This document shows positions 60,061 to 64,000 of a DNA stretch of 64,000 bases, in pieces. Numbering within the stretch: position 1 is the first letter of the stretch; each line of letters begins with the position of its first letter. Location of the stretch: the NCBI GenBank assembly GCA_030646695.1, contig JAUSLF010000035.1:1-64000 (forward strand). Reading direction: 5' to 3'. The stretch comes from Nitrosomonadaceae bacterium (GTDB lineage Bacteria > Pseudomonadota > Gammaproteobacteria > Burkholderiales > Nitrosomonadaceae). The notes beneath the pieces were generated by a model. The model made no database searches. It saw only the letters and a list, made by a program, of their open reading frames with translations, and was not told the origin of the DNA. A program made the translations under genes and the position numbers.

Positions 60061-61215
60061 TTTTCCCAGCCGCCACAATGAGGTGAGTTCAGCCGCTCGT
60101 GCGGCATACAGCGGGTCGTTGGTGTCCGAGGCTCTCGGGTGATGCGGCTTCACATCGATTTTCCCCAGCACCTGCAAGCCTGCCGCCGCGATCGTTGCCA
60201 GCAGCTCGTCGCGGGTGCGCAGTCCGAGATGTTCGGCCAGATCGGAGAGGATCAGCCAGCCCTCTCCGCCCGGTTCCAGATGGGCGGCAAGTCCGCCCAA
60301 AAAACCGTTCAACATGCGGCTCTCAGGGTCGAATACCGCGTACTCAAGCGGCGAGCTGGGTCTGGCAGGAACCCACGGCGGATTGCACACGATCAAGGCG
60401 GCATGCCCCTCAGGAAACAGATCGGCTTCTACTATGTCGACCTGATCAGCCAACCCTAACCTCGTTAAATTTTCGCGCGCACAGGCAAGCGCGCGCAGGT
60501 CCTGGTCGGTCGCAACGATGCGTTTGATGCCATGGCGTGCCAGCACGGCGGCCAGCACGCCGGTACCTGTGCCGATGTCGAACGCGACGGATTGAGTCCT
60601 GGTCAGCAGAGGCAAGGGCGTATCGTTGACCAGGCTCACATATTCTCCGCGTATCGGTGCGAATACGCCGTAATGCGGGTGTATGCGCGCGTCCAGAGCA
60701 GGAATTTGTACGCCATTTTTGCGCCACTCGTGGGCGCCTATCAGTCCCAGCAGTCCGCGCAACGATAAGACGTAGGGTTGCCCGTCGTCTATGCCGTAGG
60801 CTTCGCTGCAGGCTGCGCGCACATCGGGTGCGCGGCGCAACGGGATGCTGTGATCGCTATTGAACGGCAGCAGCAGCATATTCAATGTGCGGGAACGCTG
60901 CGATTGCGCCTGACGATGCAGATGAAACGCATCCTTTGGTGTGGCAGGTTTGTTTTTGGCCTTGCGCGGTTTTTCATCGGCGCGCCGCGCCATTGCCTGC
61001 AGCAACTGACGCGCGTTCTGATAATCCCCCCGCCACAGCAGTGCGGTGCCTTCGCATGCCAGACGGTATGCCGCGTCTGCGGTCATGCGATCGTCGGCAA
61101 TTACGACGCGCTTCGGGGGCGGCGTGCCGGACTCAGATCGCCAATGGGCGGATTGATCTATGCCGGACTCATTCCAGTTAATGACAGGACGGTTAATTGT
61201 AGAAATAGCGTTCAT
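60046..61215 (-). CDS. SAM-dependent methyltransferase (small-domain type)
   Basis: 389 residues. The C-terminal two thirds are a class I Rossmann methyltransferase: motif I AFDIGTGTGVLAAVLA near residue 218, ATDQDLRALACARENL as motif II, and IVCNPPWVPA, an N-P-P-W motif of N-methyltransferases acting on amide or amino nitrogen (PrmC/RlmF-like group). The N-terminal ~130 residues carry an Arg/Lys-rich region (RRADEKPRKAKNKPATPKD). Target (RNA or protein) is not known. It is directly followed by the RIO-kinase gene upstream on the same strand (one-base spacing), so they form an operon with the GTPase gene. Confidence 0.83.
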   Translation of the reverse strand: MNAISTINRPVINWNESGIDQSAHWRSESGTPPPKRVVIADDRMTADAAYRLACEGTALLWRGDYQNARQLLQAMARRADEKPRKAKNKPATPKDAFHLHRQAQSQRSRTLNMLLLPFNSDHSIPLRRAPDVRAACSEAYGIDDGQPYVLSLRGLLGLIGAHEWRKNGVQIPALDARIHPHYGVFAPIRGEYVSLVNDTPLPLLTRTQSVAFDIGTGTGVLAAVLARHGIKRIVATDQDLRALACARENLTRLGLADQVDIVEADLFPEGHAALIVCNPPWVPARPSSPLEYAVFDPESRMLNGFLGGLAAHLEPGGEGWLILSDLAEHLGLRTRDELLATIAAAGLQVLGKIDVKPHHPRASDTNDPLYAARAAELTSLWRLGKTMNN

Positions 61216-62076
61216 CTACCGGCCTTCTTCTCTCTTGATTTGCTGATAGCGCAGTTTTGCTTCGTGATCGTCGCGTGCGGAGGTGATTTCGCGCATCACA
61301 GAATTAACATCGGCGGCTTCTTCGTTTTGCTGGAAGTGTCCGGTCAACGGCGTGTCGGGGAGCAATTCGCCGCGCTGATAGATCGCCCATATTTCCTTTG
61401 CGTACTGTGTGTCCATCAGTTCGGGTGCGAACTGGCCGAAGTAATTGGCCAGATTTTCGACGTCGCGATCCAGCATGCGGCTGGCATTGTTGTTCGCGGC
61501 TGCATCCACCGCCTGCGGCAGGTCGATGATGACCGGGCCATGAGCGTCGACCAAAATATTGAATTCGGACAGGTCGCCGTGAATGATGCCGGCGCACAGC
61601 ATCAGCACCACTTGCCTGATCAGTATCGCGTGAAATTCCAGAGCCTGTTCGCGGCTCAGTTCAAGGTCATTGAGTCTTGGAGCTGCAGCGCCGTTTTCAT
61701 CGGCCACCAGTTCCATCAGCAGTACGCCTTCGTAGAAACCGAAGGGATGCGGCACGCGCACCCCGGCAGCCGCGAGCTTGTATAACGCATCGACTTCGGT
61801 GCGCTGCCAGGCGGCTTCCTGCTCTTTTCGACCATAGCGCGAACCTTTTTCCATCGCGCGTGCCTGGCGGCTGTTTTTAACCTTGCGGCCTTCGGTGTAG
61901 TGAACCGCCTGATGGAAGCCGCGCTGGTTGGCTTCCTTGTAAACTTTTGCGCAACGAATCTCGTCGCCGCACTGTACGACATACACAGTCGCTTCTTTGC
62001 CGCTCATCAGCTGGCGCATGACCTGATCTACCAGGCCGTCCTCGACGAGTGGTTCGATTCTTTTCGGGGTTTTCAT
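61216..62076 (-). CDS. RIO-family protein kinase
   Basis: 286 residues. RIO features: nucleotide loop SGKEATVYVVQ near residue 25, Lys in IRCAKVYKE, catalytic loop GIIHGDLSEFNILV near residue 163, and metal-binding IIDLPQAVD. It belongs to the bacterial RIO1-like group (PA4780 type). Substrate is unknown; autophosphorylation is usual. It overlaps the GTPase gene by four bases upstream and abuts the methyltransferase gene downstream. Association with two likely RNA- or ribosome-related enzymes supports a translation-linked role, by inference. Confidence 0.92.
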   Translation of the reverse strand: MKTPKRIEPLVEDGLVDQVMRQLMSGKEATVYVVQCGDEIRCAKVYKEANQRGFHQAVHYTEGRKVKNSRQARAMEKGSRYGRKEQEAAWQRTEVDALYKLAAAGVRVPHPFGFYEGVLLMELVADENGAAAPRLNDLELSREQALEFHAILIRQVVLMLCAGIIHGDLSEFNILVDAHGPVIIDLPQAVDAAANNNASRMLDRDVENLANYFGQFAPELMDTQYAKEIWAIYQRGELLPDTPLTGHFQQNEEAADVNSVMREITSARDDHEAKLRYQQIKREEGR

Positions 62077-63023
62077 TCGTCTGCCAGATGTTGGTCTGTC
62101 AGGTACACGGTCGGATCGCCGCGCAGCGAGTGAATTCGCGGTTTTACAGGATTCTCCAGCGCATTTTTGATCATCGCCTCACGTGACGATGGGGATTCCA
62201 GGCTGATGCGGCCCAGTTTTCCGGCACGATATTCAGTCAGCAGAATGATCGATGCTTTTTCGAGATCCAGTTCTCCGCCACGGCCCTTGATCAGGCAACC
62301 ACGCCTTTTGGCAACGGCTTCGATCACGCCCACGCCATCCATGCCGGTCGTGTCAAAACCGAAGCGTTCAGCTAACCGTTCCGGATAGCGCGCCAGCAGG
62401 TTGTTGGCGAGATGCTCGGCGATCTCCTCCTCGATGACGGCATTGCGTCCGATGGCATGAATCGCAGCGAGGATAAAACCGTCTTCGTCGTGTTCGATTT
62501 TCGGCCACATCAGGCCGGGGGAGTCGGTCAGCGTCATGTGATCGTTGATCTTGTGGCATTGCTGCGACTTGGTGACGGCGGGCTCATCGCCCACAGCGGC
62601 GACGCGGCGTTTGAGCAGCATATTCATCAGCGTGGATTTGCCGACGTTGGGGATGCCCATGATCATCAGGCGCAGCGGCTTGTGGGGGCTGTCGCGATGT
62701 GGCGCCAGCGGGTGGCATAGCTTCGGGACGCGGGCCGCATCCGTGGCGCTCTTGCAACTCAAAGCGACCGCTTTCACGCCCGGCTGTTTGTTGTAGAAGT
62801 CCAGCCATTCCTGCGTAGTGACAGGATCAGCCAGATCGATTTTGTTGAGTATTTTCAGGCAAGGACGCTGACGGTGCTCGCGTAGCTCCCTGATCATCGG
62901 GTTGCAACTCGCCTCGGGTGCGCGCGCATCCAGCACTTCGATGATGACGTCGGTAAATTCCATCGTTTCGGCGGCTTTTCTGCGCGCCGAGGTCATGTGA
63001 CCCGGAAACCATTGTATTGCCAT
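62073..63023 (-). CDS. Circularly permuted GTPase, YlqF/RbgA-like
   Basis: 316 residues with G motifs in permuted order: G4 LKILNKIDLAD near residue 58, then G1 IMGIPNVGKST near residue 120, then G3 TDSPGLMWP near residue 167. It starts MAIQWFPGHMTSARRKA, the typical YlqF opening. RbgA-type proteins bind the late 50S intermediate and aid its maturation. A C-terminal helical domain is present. It is the first gene of the three-gene minus-strand operon. Confidence 0.93.
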   Translation of the reverse strand: MAIQWFPGHMTSARRKAAETMEFTDVIIEVLDARAPEASCNPMIRELREHRQRPCLKILNKIDLADPVTTQEWLDFYNKQPGVKAVALSCKSATDAARVPKLCHPLAPHRDSPHKPLRLMIMGIPNVGKSTLMNMLLKRRVAAVGDEPAVTKSQQCHKINDHMTLTDSPGLMWPKIEHDEDGFILAAIHAIGRNAVIEEEIAEHLANNLLARYPERLAERFGFDTTGMDGVGVIEAVAKRRGCLIKGRGGELDLEKASIILLTEYRAGKLGRISLESPSSREAMIKNALENPVKPRIHSLRGDPTVYLTDQHLADE

Positions 63024-63062
63024 AATAACTTTGAGCCTTGAAAATTATTCGAGAAAAAGCAG

Positions 63063-63202
63063 TTGTCCACGAAATACACGAGAAAACACGAAAATTCAGA
63101 CAGATACCTCGATTTCGATCTTCATGTTGCTGGTGAGTTGCAGTATAGACGCAGATTGTTGATTTATTTAGTGTCTTTCGTGATTTTCGTGGACGAAAAA
63201 GG
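63063..63202. repeat. Inverted CACGAAA repeat in an intergenic region
   Basis: TGTCCACGAAATACACGAGAAAACACGAAAATT (63063-63095, in pieces TCCACGAAA, ACACGA, CACGAAAA) is mirrored by GTGTCTTTCGTGATTTTCGTGGACGAAAA (63171-63199). It forms a long hairpin over ~70 intervening bases. It lies between the GTPase start and the pseudouridine synthase stop and may separate their transcripts. Confidence 0.75.
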
Positions 63203-63205
63203 TTT

Positions 63206-63937
63206 TTAGGTTTGCTTGGTGAACGGCGCTGTTAGCAGCGCCAGTTGTGCAGCATCCAGATAACACCATTCGCCGGGCGCCAAGCCCAGTTCGTCAAGCT
63301 TCAGGTTGCCGATCTGCGAGCGGTTTAGCGCAGTGCAATGATTGTCGGCTGCCGCCAGCATGCGCTTAACCTGATGATATTTGCCCTGCTCCAGCACGAT
63401 CTCCAGATGATTTGCATCTATCATCCGGCAAGTTTCCGCAGCCAGCGGCGCGGGTTCGTCGTGTAACTTAACGCCTTTTAACAAGCGTTCGATCAATTCT
63501 GGCGTCACCGGGTCCTGGGTTGCGGCGACATAGACCTTGGGTACGTGATGCTTCGGTGATGACTGGGTATGTATGAATGCGCCGTCATCAGACATCAACA
63601 ATAACCCTGTGGTGTCGTGATCCAGGCGTCCGACAGGCTGCACGTCGCGCCGTGTGAATTGATCAGGCAGGATGGTCAGCACGCCGGGATGATGGCTGGG
63701 TTTGCGTGAACATTCAATATTGGCCGGCTTGTTCAGTGCGACATAGATATGCTCGCGATAAATCCACGGCTCGTCTAAAACCGTGAATTCCAGCCCGTCG
63801 GTTTCAAGCGGGGTATTCGTGTCGGTAATAACGTTGCCCGCGATGCTGATTTCACCGGCGGCTATCAATTGTCGGCACCACTTGCGTGTGCCAAATCCTT
63901 GCGTATGCAGGATGCGATCCAGGGTTAATTTACTCAT
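63206..63937 (-). CDS. rsuA: RsuA/RluB-family pseudouridine synthase
   Basis: 243 residues. An N-terminal S4 RNA-binding domain (LDRILHTQGFGTRKWCRQLIAAGEI, shown by its ends) is followed by the catalytic domain with HIYVALNKPANIECS, the catalytic Asp in GRLDHDTTGLLLMSDDG near residue 104, and VLEQGKYHQVKRMLAA near the end. Length and the single S4 domain fit RsuA (16S rRNA position 516) better than the longer RluB; RluE/F are alternatives. It is probably a single gene, upstream of the three-gene operon and on the same strand. Confidence 0.85.
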   Translation of the reverse strand: MSKLTLDRILHTQGFGTRKWCRQLIAAGEISIAGNVITDTNTPLETDGLEFTVLDEPWIYREHIYVALNKPANIECSRKPSHHPGVLTILPDQFTRRDVQPVGRLDHDTTGLLLMSDDGAFIHTQSSPKHHVPKVYVAATQDPVTPELIERLLKGVKLHDEPAPLAAETCRMIDANHLEIVLEQGKYHQVKRMLAAADNHCTALNRSQIGNLKLDELGLAPGEWCYLDAAQLALLTAPFTKQT

Positions 63938-64000
63938 GCAGCGATTTTAACAGACTCGGGGTGGTCGCGCCCTGAAGGCTGATGGTAAGACAGGGTGGAT

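Noticed and set aside
61216-62076. RIO kinase as the partner of the PP2C/FHA genes
   Set aside because: It is 14 kb away, in an operon with a methyltransferase and a ribosome-assembly-type GTPase, so there is no positional support.

Overview
The window looks like chromosome from a chemolithoautotrophic betaproteobacterium. Nitrosomonadales/Gallionellaceae-type is my best guess, inferred from the cbbO-cbbY carbon-fixation genes, the purEK, murJ-rpsT, argDFG and sucCD contexts, a sigma-54 pilA promoter and many Gram-negative envelope genes. No rRNA gene is present to settle taxonomy.

Layout. 1-4.6 kb: tail of a Rubisco-activase cluster (a 5'-truncated cbbQ, a fold-back element, cbbO, a small unknown gene, cbbY). 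4.6-11.8 kb: purEK, an Atm1-type ABC exporter, mlaA, murJ and rpsT, with decayed gene fragments between them. 12-20.3 kb: arginine-type decarboxylase, argD-argF-argG, yajQ, a glutamine amidotransferase, mltF and tRNA-Ser(CGA). 20.4-28.6 kb: an accessory defence region directly after the tRNA: hsdM, a GIY-YIG gene, hsdS, a MazEF-type toxin-antitoxin, Fic and hsdR. 28.6-34.6 kb: gene remnants and poorly known genes (phytase-like, djlA, an unknown lipoprotein, RidA, a TIR-like protein). 34.6-38.9 kb: a four-gene MacAB-like exporter operon on the minus strand. 39.3-45.1 kb: PBP7-type peptidase, antiporter, DUF454, FKBP and sucCD. 45.2-53 kb: a signalling run (TerC, Usp, PP2C phosphatase, FHA, metallo-beta-lactamase phosphodiesterase, GAF-fused GspE/PilB ATPase, HD-GYP). 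53-55.5 kb: pilA and a TPR-bearing GT-C-like membrane protein. 55.7-64 kb: a two-component pair, a NAGGN-type amidotransferase, a broken four-helix-bundle gene, a methyltransferase, RIO kinase, YlqF-like GTPase and an RsuA-type pseudouridine synthase.

The most interesting feature is in the restriction-modification operon. Two separate GIY-YIG nuclease units are embedded in it, and each is bracketed by a different family of short palindromic repeats. One is a stand-alone gene between hsdM and hsdS, flanked by copies with a TTCCCGC/GCGGGAA stem. The other is an in-frame domain of about 140 residues inside the HsdR helicase, flanked by GAGCCTGTCGAAG-type repeats. Further copies of that second repeat lie in frame inside hsdM. 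This suggests small GIY-YIG nucleases that travel with, or mobilise, REP-like palindromes. That is an inference from arrangement alone.

The same operon also carries a fused hsdR-start/hsdS-end scar beside mazEF, so it has a history of recombination. Repeat invasion is widespread elsewhere: a MITE-like element supplies the region just before the cbbO start, low-complexity fold-backs sit at several gene ends (one forms the sucD stop), and a heptamer expansion lies inside the HD-GYP gene.
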